Notes under the pieces: model-generated
Seen by the model: the letters and a program-made list of their open reading frames with translations, nothing else
What the model was told of the DNA's origin: nothing
The model's database searches: none
Program-made: the position numbers and the translations under genes
Part shown: one piece after another, positions 52,711 through 61,946 of the stretch
How positions within the stretch are numbered: position 1 is the stretch's first letter
Layout: each line of letters opens with the position of its first letter
Source: Bdellovibrio sp. ArHS
GTDB taxonomy: Bacteria; Bdellovibrionota; Bdellovibrionia; Bdellovibrionales; Bdellovibrionaceae
DNA length: 64,000 nucleotides
NCBI RefSeq assembly: GCF_000786105.1
Contig: NZ_JTEV01000018.1
Span: forward strand, 1-64,000
Direction: 5' to 3'

Positions 52711-53898
52711 TTACAGACGTGTCAAAATCGTAAACAGGCAGCGCAGCCCCCCGTTATTGATTTTAAGCTCCTTAGACACTTTATAGCCCGCCGGAGGACT
52801 CTGCACTCGCTCCTTTTCAGGATATAAAATCCCCAGGCGTTGTGGGCTGTATTGACGGCAAAGAACCTCGCAAAGCCCCTTCAGGCCCCCTTTTATGGCC
52901 GTCGGCAAGCGCTCCCCATAAGGTGGGTTGGAGACCAACCAAAGAGGGCCTTCCGCGCCCGCGTAGCTTCCCTCCAGCGCATCCTGGGCCCTAAATTCGG
53001 CGGGAACCGCCTTAAACTGTCCTTTTTGCACGGATTGCAGCTGACGCTCCACTTCGGCAAAGTTTTTTTCTGCCGCCGGAATCATCTCTTCTTTAATGTC
53101 AAAGCCGACAAACTTTTTAAAACCATAAGCGGCCGGTATTTCATAATTAAGCGCAAAGCTCGGGGAAAGAAAAAGCTTTGGCGCCTTCTTCCACTTTTGA
53201 AAAGCAAAGGGTCGTGCAAATTGCCCGCTGCCTAAGGCCCGCGCCTCGCTGAGCAAGGTTCCCGACCCCATCATTGGATCTAGCAAAGTCACCTGCGACA
53301 ATTCCGCTGGGGTCAAGTCGCTCATCATTTCTTTCAGAAGAAATGCGGCGATGGTTTCACGCAGTGGCGCTTCACCTTTTAAAACCGACCAGCCCCGCTT
53401 ATGCAAGTGTTCTCCGGTGCTATCCAAACTGATCGTGCACAAATCATCATCCATGCGGATGTAAATCGAACCACACAGCTCGCCCGCAGGCATACCTTTG
53501 AAAAGCTCTTGCAAGGCGGATTCCGCACTGTCTTGCAGTCGTTTTTCATTATTCAAACGACTTTTTTGCGCGGCCACTTCCCATTCGACGTTGGCAGAAG
53601 CCAGGTATTCGCGCCAGGGAAGAGCTTTCATTTTCTGATAAAACTTCGGTAAATCACGGGCCTTGAAAGAGGCCATCCGCAAAAGAACACGATTGGCCGT
53701 CTTCAAAAAGAAATTCAGTTGTAAGCCTGCGAACAAATCCGTGTCAAACTCCAGCCCTCCTTGGACGACATCCACTTCGGGAAAAGGCAACGCGTGGGTT
53801 TTCGCGTCCTTCCCTAGCAGATAGGGCCAGATCTCTTTCATTTCGGCCAAAGTGCGCTCTTCATAATCCAAAGGAGTTGAAACGAAAAAACGATTCAC
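52711..53898 (-). CDS. THUMP-domain RNA methyltransferase (RlmL N-terminal type)
   Basis: 395 residues from a GTG at 53898 with GGAG six bases upstream. N-terminal ferredoxin/THUMP part (about 40-160, RMASFKARDLPKFYQKMKALPW), then the methyltransferase: ISLDSTGEHLHKRGW and LKGEAPLRETIAAFLL typical of this family, motif I LLDPMMGSGTLLSEA, and active-site VSNPPYGERLP. It makes N2-methylguanine in RNA, probably 23S rRNA at the position equivalent to G2445. The upstream barrel's TAG overlaps the GTG by one base, so an RNA-modification gene is embedded in an envelope operon. Confidence 0.91.
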   Translation of the reverse strand: MNRFFVSTPLDYEERTLAEMKEIWPYLLGKDAKTHALPFPEVDVVQGGLEFDTDLFAGLQLNFFLKTANRVLLRMASFKARDLPKFYQKMKALPWREYLASANVEWEVAAQKSRLNNEKRLQDSAESALQELFKGMPAGELCGSIYIRMDDDLCTISLDSTGEHLHKRGWSVLKGEAPLRETIAAFLLKEMMSDLTPAELSQVTLLDPMMGSGTLLSEARALGSGQFARPFAFQKWKKAPKLFLSPSFALNYEIPAAYGFKKFVGFDIKEEMIPAAEKNFAEVERQLQSVQKGQFKAVPAEFRAQDALEGSYAGAEGPLWLVSNPPYGERLPTAIKGGLKGLCEVLCRQYSPQRLGILYPEKERVQSPPAGYKVSKELKINNGGLRCLFTILTRL

Positions 53899-54959
53899 TA
53901 GAATCTCCAGTAGGCGTCAAACAGCGCGTAGTATCCGTCCGTCGGTGACAGCTTGAAAGAAGTGATGTTGGTAGAGTTGATCGAAAAACTGAGATGGAAC
54001 TTATCCCAGATTTTAAGATAGGTCAGATAACCCCCGACGGCCTTTTTTTCGAAGTTATACGAGGGGCCCAGAAGAACACGATCCCAATTGCCCAGGATAA
54101 ATTCATAACCGGACTGCAAAGAGCTTGTTCCCAAAGACTTGATAGCCGTCGCATCTGCCGCATCCTCGAAACTAAAAAGAGCCAAGGTCAAAAGAGTGTG
54201 CGAAACCACGGTTTCAGAGGAAATCGAATCCCAATAAATATTTAAATTCAGAGTGCTGCGGCTTTCGCTCGGGATTTTGGCGAAGTTCACCCCTGTTGAA
54301 AGCACGTTCGAATAGGATTTATAAATATTTGCTTTGGCCGCCGCATTGGGAGCGCCAATAAAATTCGCCGGAACAATGGTGTTGACCGTCAACCACTCTT
54401 GAACACCGTAGCTTAATTGTCCGAACCAGGTGACCAGAAACTCGCCTTCCCACAGCGTTTCGGCAGTTTCGCCGACAGCCAGGCCTTGAGTGAAAAGAGG
54501 TTTGTACTTCGAAGAAATACTTTTATCGGATTCTTTGACAATGAGATCCGTAGAGCCTTTGTATTTTTCGTTTTCCGTGCTGAGATCCAGATGCATCAAC
54601 TGGTCTCCCACCTGCACGAAGTTAAGACGAGATTGGCGCAAAAGTTCGCAGGTCAGCTCGTAGGTGCCATCCTGTTTGTTCTCAATGCCTGAAACTTCGA
54701 CAAAGCCGATGACGCCTATTGAAGGCGTGTGCGACTCAAGCGCGAGGACTTCTCCGACATGCCAGTCGTTGAAGGTGGTTTCGGCCTTTAAGGTTTTGTG
54801 ATCAATAATGCTTTGAATGCGGGCTCGCGCCTCGGGACGATAATTGCGAGACCCTTCTGCCGCCGGACCGCGCAGAATAATAGGAACTTCCTCATCCATC
54901 GATGAATGCGCCTGAGCGGTCGTCACAAGAAGTAAACAAAGAAGAACCCTTAAGATCAT
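53898..54959 (-). CDS. Envelope beta-barrel-like protein, unrecognised
   Basis: 353 residues. Signal peptide MILRVLLCLLLVTTAQAHSS. The first third (about 25-150) is soluble-like (DWHVGEVLALESHTPSIGVIGFVEVSG); the rest is amphipathic strands ending in DAYWRF, with a terminal Phe as in outer-membrane barrels. Start has AAGG seven bases upstream. It follows the EF-hand lipoprotein by 14 bases and overlaps the RlmL-type gene by one base. No family recognised. Confidence 0.8.
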   Translation of the reverse strand: MILRVLLCLLLVTTAQAHSSMDEEVPIILRGPAAEGSRNYRPEARARIQSIIDHKTLKAETTFNDWHVGEVLALESHTPSIGVIGFVEVSGIENKQDGTYELTCELLRQSRLNFVQVGDQLMHLDLSTENEKYKGSTDLIVKESDKSISSKYKPLFTQGLAVGETAETLWEGEFLVTWFGQLSYGVQEWLTVNTIVPANFIGAPNAAAKANIYKSYSNVLSTGVNFAKIPSESRSTLNLNIYWDSISSETVVSHTLLTLALFSFEDAADATAIKSLGTSSLQSGYEFILGNWDRVLLGPSYNFEKKAVGGYLTYLKIWDKFHLSFSINSTNITSFKLSPTDGYYALFDAYWRF

Positions 54960-54973
54960 GACCTGACCTTATC

Positions 54974-57274
54974 TTACTTTTTGGGCTTGTTCAATTGATC
55001 CTTCAAGGTTCCAAAGATACGCGCGATCTCCATGCGTTGGGCGTCTTCAACACCCCACATTTTATCCCACTGGAAGCCCGCCAGCGCTCCCGCACCGGGG
55101 ATTGAGCCTCTAAACACGAGATAAGCGAAGCCCTCTTTTAAAAGAGTCTCGGATTTTGTATCCGTGACGGTTTTAAAGAACGACATAAAGCGCGGTGACG
55201 CCGCATAAATCTCGTCTAAAGAAAGTGTGCTGCTGCCATCAGCATCGTACATCACCATCATCCCTTCGATGTAGTGAAGAATTGTGACCAGGGTGCGAAT
55301 GTTCGCCGTTTCAATCAGGCCGGGCTTCTGCCCCGGCGCTTCGGCGGCAACCGCCAAATGACGGTAGAACTGCTCCCAGTCGGCGACACTAAGACTTTGT
55401 ACGTATTGCACCATACCGGGAAGATTATTGAAGTAGTAATGAAAGTGCTTATGCAGCTTATCTCGGAAACAACCCTGATTGATATAGGGATTGCCAAACA
55501 CATCTTTTTCCTTCACCTCACAACCCGCAAGCGCCATATGATTCTGAAGAGCTTGCGCCGACGATAGACCGGCCGCCACTAAGGTACTGACGAACTCATA
55601 GGTTTCACTTTGATCCATCGCCTGATCCCCATTACCGCTGAAGGTAAAGAAATTGGCCTCGAGGAAACTGCGACCGCCCGAGTTGGCCGACCGCGGATCA
55701 AAAGCTTTCAAGTCACGACCGATCTCTTGAAAATCATCGTACCAGTTGATCAAACCTTGTTGGGAAATAAAGGCCGACGTCATGCGGCCCGTGGCATTCT
55801 CGCCCCAGCCAATTGTTAACAGACGCGCTAAAGCCCGGATCAAATTGGCCTTCGTCAACGACTTCCACGTCTGCTTCAATTGATTCGCATTGCGGGTAAT
55901 AAGCAATCGACCCTCATCATTAAAGCTGACCGGGATATTTTTCTGCAAAATTTCGCCAAAGTCCTGCCATGCCAGCTCCAAGGCCTGCTGCTCGAAAGCG
56001 TCGTCGACCAGGCCTTTTTCAATCACAAAAGTACGATTGAATTTCTTGTAGGCTTCAAAAAGTTCGCTTTGCGTGTACCCGCCTTCTTTTTCTTCGAACT
56101 GCAAACTATCAATAAAGCTTTGATGCAGACGCCAGATGTTGAATTCGCGAGAAATCGTCGCCAAATGTTTGCGTTCAAGACCTTGCAAATCCCGCGTGTC
56201 AGCCTTTCTTTCCGGATCAAGAACTTTGATCAAAACCGCCCGATAGGTTTTTTTCAGGGCTTTTTCACTGGCGGTGCTAGGGAACTTGGTGGTCAACTGT
56301 AAGATCAGATTGTCGATGTCCTTGATCGCGATGCGCCCGGTGGTTTTCATAGTGTGCGAGTTCTGAAGAAGCTGCAAAGCCTGTCCCATAAACTGACTGA
56401 CCTGGCGCAACTTACTGCGATCTTCAAAGCGCAGATCACTCAATGAGTAGTGATACTTCAACGCCAACTCGTAAAGATTAATCAGGGTATCAAGGCTGTC
56501 GCTCCACTGCTGTTGACTGGTGAATTGCGCGCGTTCGCCCATCAGGACATTTTTAACCGCCTCGACCACAGGAATCCATTCACCGTATTGATCATACGGC
56601 GCAAACGGTGTTTCCCCGCGAATAAATTCCGAGAAACCCGCCAAAGCTTTTTTGGCATCTTCAAAACTGTACTCTGATTTTGACACTTGAGTTTTTTCTA
56701 AAAGACGCTGCAAAGCCCGACGCAATTGATCGGTCGCCTGACTGATCTGTTCCCATTCCGCTGTGTTTTGAGTTTTTTGATTCAAGAGAATCTTGATATG
56801 CGGCGCCAGAAGAACCGCCTCATCACGCACGACCTTCATGATCTCGACAATATGCACGATCTCTTCTTTGGTGATATATGTCGTTGAGCCCCCTAAAAGA
56901 GCCCGTTTGATCTTCATCAGTTCTGCGGCAAATTGCGGACTGACGTTATTTTCTTTCAAAAAATACTTTCCAAAAAACTTACGCATTTCTTCAACAGTGT
57001 AAGCATTCGGAAGTGAACCAAAGGTGCGCTTATTGAAATAAAGCAGAGCTTCCGTCATACAATCCGCACCATCGCGGATGTCCTGTTCTTGCGCTTCTCC
57101 GACTGAAAATTTTTGCAGTTGCTGAGGCAGGCTTTGCAGACACTTAAAACGAGCGTCGGAAAGTTCCATGACCTGGGGTTCGGCCTTTTTGCCATTTAAG
57201 AATTCACTGCAACCGGCCGACGTCAGCGCCACCGTGACAGACGTGAGGATGCGGAAGGTGTTTTTAAAAAACAT
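54974..57274 (-). CDS. Large EF-hand lipoprotein, unrecognised
   Basis: 766 residues. Lipobox SAGC (Cys22). The protein is mostly helical with no known enzyme motif. One calcium-binding EF-hand loop is clear near the C-terminus, residues 677-688 (DADGSSTLSLDE: Asp677, Asp679, Ser681, Thr683, Glu688). A second loop is not obvious. The start has GGGAG six bases upstream, located inside the preceding barrel gene, which it overlaps by 11 bases. It is the middle of a barrel-lipoprotein-barrel operon and probably sits at the periplasmic face of the outer membrane. No family recognised; calcium dependence is inferred from the loop. Confidence 0.8.
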   Translation of the reverse strand: MFFKNTFRILTSVTVALTSAGCSEFLNGKKAEPQVMELSDARFKCLQSLPQQLQKFSVGEAQEQDIRDGADCMTEALLYFNKRTFGSLPNAYTVEEMRKFFGKYFLKENNVSPQFAAELMKIKRALLGGSTTYITKEEIVHIVEIMKVVRDEAVLLAPHIKILLNQKTQNTAEWEQISQATDQLRRALQRLLEKTQVSKSEYSFEDAKKALAGFSEFIRGETPFAPYDQYGEWIPVVEAVKNVLMGERAQFTSQQQWSDSLDTLINLYELALKYHYSLSDLRFEDRSKLRQVSQFMGQALQLLQNSHTMKTTGRIAIKDIDNLILQLTTKFPSTASEKALKKTYRAVLIKVLDPERKADTRDLQGLERKHLATISREFNIWRLHQSFIDSLQFEEKEGGYTQSELFEAYKKFNRTFVIEKGLVDDAFEQQALELAWQDFGEILQKNIPVSFNDEGRLLITRNANQLKQTWKSLTKANLIRALARLLTIGWGENATGRMTSAFISQQGLINWYDDFQEIGRDLKAFDPRSANSGGRSFLEANFFTFSGNGDQAMDQSETYEFVSTLVAAGLSSAQALQNHMALAGCEVKEKDVFGNPYINQGCFRDKLHKHFHYYFNNLPGMVQYVQSLSVADWEQFYRHLAVAAEAPGQKPGLIETANIRTLVTILHYIEGMMVMYDADGSSTLSLDEIYAASPRFMSFFKTVTDTKSETLLKEGFAYLVFRGSIPGAGALAGFQWDKMWGVEDAQRMEIARIFGTLKDQLNKPKK

Positions 57275-58622
57275 ATGCGGCTCCCAACATCAAACGGTCA
57301 TTATTCACAAATTGCGCAATCTCATTCTGGTTAGAAGCGGTCAATTCCCCGGCTTTCACCATCTGCATCTCGCCCACCAAAGACCAGATGCCTGACAGTC
57401 GGAAACGCGCACTCAAACGGATCAAATCAAACTGATTTTTATCTGAATGGGTGAAACTCAGCTTGCCGATCAGACGGCGGTTTTTACCAAACGCATAGTT
57501 CGTCAAAAGGGAAATTTGCTGGGCCTGTTTATAAGGATACCGAGTCATCAAAGCGGCACGATTGGGATTGGCAAGCTCGCCTTCCTCACGCACATCACCG
57601 CCGAAAATATCCAGGTGTTGAAGATTCACGCCCCAGCGGCCATTCGTCCATTCAATAAAAGGACTGAGTAAAACGGCATCTTCAAAAACCGGATGAGTCC
57701 ACTGCTCTTCGAAGATCTTATCTTTATTAGGACGGTCAAACATGCCACTGACCCCCATGCGCACTTGATCCACCTTATAGGTGACATCCAGGCCCGCCAA
57801 AGAATGATAGAAGACCTGCGGTTGTAACTCGACCGCACCTTTTAATTGGGCCATATCTAAATTTCCATCGTAACCGATGGCCAATTGGTTTGCCGGTTTA
57901 TAGGTATAACTCATTTGCGCTCGCAGACTTTGTGGATCGCCAAAGGACACCTTGGCTCCGAATGAGTTCTGCAAAACCACCTGGGTTTCATTGGGACGAT
58001 CGAAGTTATAATCAATCGCCGTGGCCTCGCTGAAGATTTTAATACTTTCAGGGGGACGACGGAACCAGGGATTTCCCTTCACGAAGCTGCCATTTTCAAT
58101 TTCAAAACTGGGCCCCTGATCTGGCAAAAACAATGGCGAGGCAAAAAGAACCAAGGTGTAGTACGGCTTATCCACTTGATAGAAGATACCAATCAGTCCC
58201 TGCCGCTCTGGCTGCAAAGGGTTCCACTTAAAAAGAGGCTCCCACACACCCAAATCCCAACGGGCATCCAACTCGTTCCATAACAGGCGCTTACGGCCAA
58301 TATAATACGTCTCGTTTTCGTTCTGACGGCTTTGCACGTAGAACTCTGAGATATTCAGATAATTCAGTAACGGCTCTCCCATCGCCACACCTCCGGCGAC
58401 ATCCATTTTCAGTGGATCTTCGGCAAAGACGTCTGTTTTTAGCTGGGCACCGACAAACTGATAATTGGTCTTTTGCGTGGCTTCAAAAGTCGGGCTGATA
58501 AACGAATCCGAGAAGAGTCGCATCTCTGTTTGGACCTGGGCATAGGCCGCCCTTGGGGTGCCGATGCACCCTAACAAAGATAGTAAAATGGCCCCTAAAA
58601 TGGGTCGGACTCTGAAAGCCAT
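57264..58622 (-). CDS. Outer-membrane beta-barrel protein, unrecognised
   Basis: 452 residues with signal peptide ending AAYAQ. Strands with alternating pattern run through the mature part (YIGRKRLLWNELDARWDLGVWEPLF, YTYKPANQLAIGYDG), and it ends AAYVF with a terminal Phe. AAGGAGG is three bases before the ATG. The 11-base overlap with the EF-hand lipoprotein gene indicates coupling. It begins the four-gene cluster going down to 52711. No family recognised; size fits a 16-18 strand barrel. Confidence 0.82.
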   Translation of the reverse strand: MAFRVRPILGAILLSLLGCIGTPRAAYAQVQTEMRLFSDSFISPTFEATQKTNYQFVGAQLKTDVFAEDPLKMDVAGGVAMGEPLLNYLNISEFYVQSRQNENETYYIGRKRLLWNELDARWDLGVWEPLFKWNPLQPERQGLIGIFYQVDKPYYTLVLFASPLFLPDQGPSFEIENGSFVKGNPWFRRPPESIKIFSEATAIDYNFDRPNETQVVLQNSFGAKVSFGDPQSLRAQMSYTYKPANQLAIGYDGNLDMAQLKGAVELQPQVFYHSLAGLDVTYKVDQVRMGVSGMFDRPNKDKIFEEQWTHPVFEDAVLLSPFIEWTNGRWGVNLQHLDIFGGDVREEGELANPNRAALMTRYPYKQAQQISLLTNYAFGKNRRLIGKLSFTHSDKNQFDLIRLSARFRLSGIWSLVGEMQMVKAGELTASNQNEIAQFVNNDRLMLGAAYVF

Positions 58623-58743
58623 GGGCCTCCTTCTGATCCTTATAGATCAAAGCCTGTGCCCGGCGAGGCCCACTTTATGAACTCTCCTTTTATAAACTTT
58701 TAAACAAGTGACCTTTTTCGGCGGCTTTGCTAGGATTTGTGGG

Positions 58744-59787
58744 ATGTTAATACGGGATCCTAAAAGTGCTAAATTTTTAATCATTCGCTTTTCCAGCTTT
58801 GGCGACGTCGTACAAACGCTCAGTGTTCCCGCGGCCATTAAAAAGACTTACCCGGAGGCCCAAGTTCATTGGGTTACTCGCAAAGACATGGCGCCGTTAC
58901 TGTTCAATCATCCTGCGATTGATCGTATCTGGGAGTTCGACCGTAAAGCCGGACTCAAGGGCTTGCTTCACCTTTGCCTGCAAATGCGCCAAGAAGGTTT
59001 CACCCATATCTATGACGCCCACAACAACACCCGCTCGCGAGTGATCAGTTTTGTCCTTCGTCCTTGGGGTTTCTTGGGTCTGGGACCCGCTTTTATTCGC
59101 CGCTCTATTCGCCGCTGGAAACGCTTTTTACTTTTCCGTCTGCGCATCAACACCTTTGAAATGCCGTTCTCAGGACAACGCGATTTACTGGAGCCCTTGT
59201 TGCCTTGGGGTATTTCGAAGTATGCGCCGCCCGCGCCACAGATTTTCCCCAGCGAAGAAAGTCATCGCAAGGCCCACGAGATTTTAGGTGAGTTTGCGGG
59301 CAGTGTCGCCTTGGCACCTTCTTCTGCACATTTTTTAAAGCGCTGGCCAAAAGAGTATTGGAAAGAGTTGATTCTGCTTTGCCCCGGCCAGAAGTTCGTT
59401 CTTTTGGGCGGCCCTGAGGATTCTTTCATTGAAGACATTCATGATGTCGCCCCGGACCGAACTTTAAATCTGGCAGGCAAATGCTCGTTGCAAGTCAGTT
59501 CTGCGGTGGTGGCGCAGTCCGCAGCCTTGGTCAGCGCGGATACCGGCCTTCTGCATGTCGCCGAACAACTGGGGAAAAAGGCCATCGCGATGATGGGCCC
59601 CGCCCCTTTTGGCTTTCCTTCCCGCCCTTCAACACGCATTATGGAAATTCCTCTTTCTTGCCGCCCTTGCAGCAAACATGGGCAGGGACCTTGTGTGAAT
59701 AAAGAGAAGTTTCATCAGTGCATGGTGGACATCACTCCTCAACAAATCGCGACGGAGCTGAAGCTGTTATTGGGACGTTCTGTATGA
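58744..59787 (+). CDS. Glycosyltransferase family 9 (heptosyltransferase type)
   Basis: 347 residues from ATG 58744 (AGGA nine bases upstream). GT-B fold: FLIIRFSSFGDVVQTLSVPAAIKKTYP is the family N-terminus, HWVTRKDMAPLLFNHP follows, and the donor site is VALAPSSAHFLKRWPKEYW, FVLLGGPED and SADTGLLHVAEQLGKKAIAMMGP. Such enzymes add ADP-heptose to the lipopolysaccharide core. A cysteine-rich region SCRPCSKHGQGPCVNKEKFHQC near the C-terminus (four cysteines) is unlike E. coli WaaC/WaaF but is seen in many GT9 proteins. It overlaps waaA by 4 bases, consistent with core biosynthesis. Confidence 0.9.
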   Translation: MLIRDPKSAKFLIIRFSSFGDVVQTLSVPAAIKKTYPEAQVHWVTRKDMAPLLFNHPAIDRIWEFDRKAGLKGLLHLCLQMRQEGFTHIYDAHNNTRSRVISFVLRPWGFLGLGPAFIRRSIRRWKRFLLFRLRINTFEMPFSGQRDLLEPLLPWGISKYAPPAPQIFPSEESHRKAHEILGEFAGSVALAPSSAHFLKRWPKEYWKELILLCPGQKFVLLGGPEDSFIEDIHDVAPDRTLNLAGKCSLQVSSAVVAQSAALVSADTGLLHVAEQLGKKAIAMMGPAPFGFPSRPSTRIMEIPLSCRPCSKHGQGPCVNKEKFHQCMVDITPQQIATELKLLLGRSV

Positions 59788-61070
59788 GTTCTTTGATGTT
59801 TTATTTTTATAAATTTATTCTGGTGCCCCTGGCCTTTTTACTGTTGCAGCTTTTCCGCCCTTTTCTCAAAGGAAAACTGCGGGAAATGATTGAAGACAAG
59901 AATCATGGATTTTATAAAATTAAAAAAACCGGTTCCGAACAAGACATCGCCCAAGCTCGGCCCTTTTGGATTCATGCTGCCAGTGGTGAAATTGAATATG
60001 CGCGCCCCGTGATTCGGGAGTTGAAAAAACAACATCCTCATACGCCTATTTTAGTGACATACTCGTCCCCTTCGGCCAAAAAGATTCTTGAAAGCCTGCA
60101 TGACGTCGATGTGTGGGCAGCTCTTCCCTGGGATTTGGATTTTGTCCTGGCCCGTTTTGTTGAAAAATGGAATCCCCGGGTTCTGCTTTTTTCACGCACG
60201 GATGTCTGGCCGGTTTTGGTTTCCGTCGTGAAAAAGAAAAACATTCCTGCCGCGCTTTTTTCTGCAACCTTTGCCGATAATTCTTCAAGACTGAAAGGAA
60301 TGACTCGGTATCTGACCCGCTATACTTTAAATCATCTCGCCGAGATTCACTGTGTTTCCGCGGAAGACATTCAAAATCTGGACGACTTGGGAATCGAGGT
60401 TCCTGTCGTTGCCAGTGGTGACACGCGCTTTGATCAAGTTTTTCATAGACTGGAAAATCCTAAAATTCTTAAGGGCGATCTTATTCCCAGCCCCGAAGAT
60501 TTTATTTTTATCGCAGGCTCTACCTGGGCCGAGGATGAAGCGGTTCTACTTCCCGCTTTGGCCCAACTTAAAAACGTGCATATTCGTGTGATCATCGCTC
60601 CGCATGAAACAACGCCTGCGCATCTGCACGCGTTGGAAAAGCAGATGACGGATTTGGGACTTGATTTCGTGCGCTACTCGACAACCACAACGTGGCCCGC
60701 GGGATCTATCTTGATCATTGATCAGGTCGGGATTTTGGCAGAGCTCTATACCTGGGCCGACATTGCCTTCATCGGCGGTTCCTTCAAAAAACAAGTTCAC
60801 AGCGTGATGGAGGCCTTGGCCGCGGGACTTCCCGTAATGGTCGGCCCGCAACATCGCAACAACCGCGAAGCTCTTTATTATCAAAAGAAAAACTTTTCTT
60901 CAGGAATGATTGTGCAGGTCGTGCATTCCTCTGCAGACATGGTCGTGCTTCTTCAGCGTATGAAAAAGCAACAGGCGCAAATACCGCATATCAAAGAAGA
61001 GATTCGGGCGGAAATTGGGAAGAATCGCAATTCGACTTTGCGGGTTCTTTCTGCCATTGAAAGGCTTTAA
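59784..61070 (+). CDS. waaA: 3-deoxy-D-manno-octulosonic acid transferase
   Basis: 428 residues from ATG 59784, overlapping the GT9 stop (ATGA); longer frame start rejected. One N-terminal membrane span (FILVPLAFLLLQLF) anchors it to the inner membrane. Kdo transferase blocks: FWIHAASGEIEYARPVIREL (the glutamate is the candidate catalytic base), TYSSPSAKKIL, VLLFSRTDVWPVLV, VASGDTRFDQV, AGSTWAEDEAVLLPAL and AFIGGSFKKQVHSVMEALAAGLPVMVGP. It adds Kdo to the lipid A precursor. Usual family text has ETDLWP where this protein has RTDVWP. Terminator hairpin follows. Confidence 0.94.
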   Translation: MSSLMFYFYKFILVPLAFLLLQLFRPFLKGKLREMIEDKNHGFYKIKKTGSEQDIAQARPFWIHAASGEIEYARPVIRELKKQHPHTPILVTYSSPSAKKILESLHDVDVWAALPWDLDFVLARFVEKWNPRVLLFSRTDVWPVLVSVVKKKNIPAALFSATFADNSSRLKGMTRYLTRYTLNHLAEIHCVSAEDIQNLDDLGIEVPVVASGDTRFDQVFHRLENPKILKGDLIPSPEDFIFIAGSTWAEDEAVLLPALAQLKNVHIRVIIAPHETTPAHLHALEKQMTDLGLDFVRYSTTTTWPAGSILIIDQVGILAELYTWADIAFIGGSFKKQVHSVMEALAAGLPVMVGPQHRNNREALYYQKKNFSSGMIVQVVHSSADMVVLLQRMKKQQAQIPHIKEEIRAEIGKNRNSTLRVLSAIERL

Positions 61071-61098
61071 AAAGTCGAGGGTCTTGGCGACTTTCTTA
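61071..61098 (+). terminator. Terminator-like hairpin after waaA
   Basis: AAAGTCG / CGACTTT with a 10-base loop, followed by CTTACTT. It begins immediately after the waaA stop codon and overlaps the stop of the convergent gene by a few bases. Confidence 0.5.
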
Positions 61099-61806
61099 CT
61101 TCGATCGTGCTGACTCAACCGAAAGAGGCGGCATCTCTAAAGTCAGACCGTCAATTTTCTTCTTTTTTTCTTTATTGAACTGATTAAAAGCAAAATAGAG
61201 GTTTTTATATTCGATCACTTTGGGGTTGATGGCAATCTTATCGGTATAAGGCGCAAACTGGTTTTGCAGATAGTATTCCGCCACCCGAAGATCCATCAAC
61301 ACGCCGTCCACCGCCCCTTCAACCAACTTGGTTAAAGTCGATTCTTCACTTAGAACCGTAAGAGTTTTAAAGTCGCCTTTCTTAACCAGAGCATTGAATT
61401 CTTCGGTGTTGCCGTAACCACGAGTGATCGCAAAGGTTTTACCCTTCAGATCTTTAAGCTGGTTCCACACCAAGGGACGATCTTTACGTTGCACGAAAAT
61501 GACCGGCGAAGAGAAAAGAATTTCCGATGCCGTAAATCCCGGAAGAACTTCTTCCTTCCATGCAGGGAAATAGCCGACGAATTTCTGTTTGCTGCCGTTT
61601 TTTTGGGCCTGAACCCAAGGGTAAAAAATAAACTCAACGACAATGCCCTCTTTCGCCAAAGCGCTGCGCAGCGCTTCCGCCGCGATTCCATTACGATGAC
61701 ATTTGGAGCATGTGTAAGGAGGCCAATCAAGAGTGGCCACCAGCCAGGTTTCCCGAGCCCAGGCCGAGGTGCTTATAAGAAGAGAAAGAAAAAACAGTTT
61801 CACCAT
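61096..61806 (-). CDS. Periplasmic solute-binding-like protein with a CxxCH motif
   Basis: 236 residues with signal peptide MVKLFFLSLLISTSAWA. Bacterial solute-binding protein family 3 (amino-acid type): WLVATLDWPPYTC, GKTFAITRGYGNTEEFNALV and LVEGAVDGVLMDLRVAEYYLQ match the two-lobe pattern. There is no transporter permease or ATPase nearby, so it is an orphan and may be a sensor or scavenger. The loop after WPPY holds C33-S-K-C36-H37, the motif for covalent haem c attachment; it could instead be a disulfide or metal site. No good ribosome binding site is visible. Confidence 0.82.
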   Translation of the reverse strand: MVKLFFLSLLISTSAWARETWLVATLDWPPYTCSKCHRNGIAAEALRSALAKEGIVVEFIFYPWVQAQKNGSKQKFVGYFPAWKEEVLPGFTASEILFSSPVIFVQRKDRPLVWNQLKDLKGKTFAITRGYGNTEEFNALVKKGDFKTLTVLSEESTLTKLVEGAVDGVLMDLRVAEYYLQNQFAPYTDKIAINPKVIEYKNLYFAFNQFNKEKKKKIDGLTLEMPPLSVESARSK

Positions 61807-61907
61807 TCAAACAACATACTCGTCAGCTCTCTTCGGAACAACAAAGCTCTCAAGTCCAGGACGATAAAGCACTGACAGGTTTGACTAGACCGCTGTCCGC
61901 AAATCTT

Positions 61908-61936
61908 GCGGCTCGCCTTCGCGACGAGCCGCTTTT
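61908..61936. terminator. Strong GC hairpin downstream of the 123-residue exported protein gene
   Basis: GCGGCTCG / CGAGCCGC perfect 8-base arms, 9-base loop that can pair further. A TTTT run follows on the plus strand only; on the minus strand, where the neighbouring gene ends 11 bases upstream, it is followed by AAGATTT. Likely a 3'-end structure. Confidence 0.55.
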
Positions 61937-61946
61937 ATAGGGAGCC

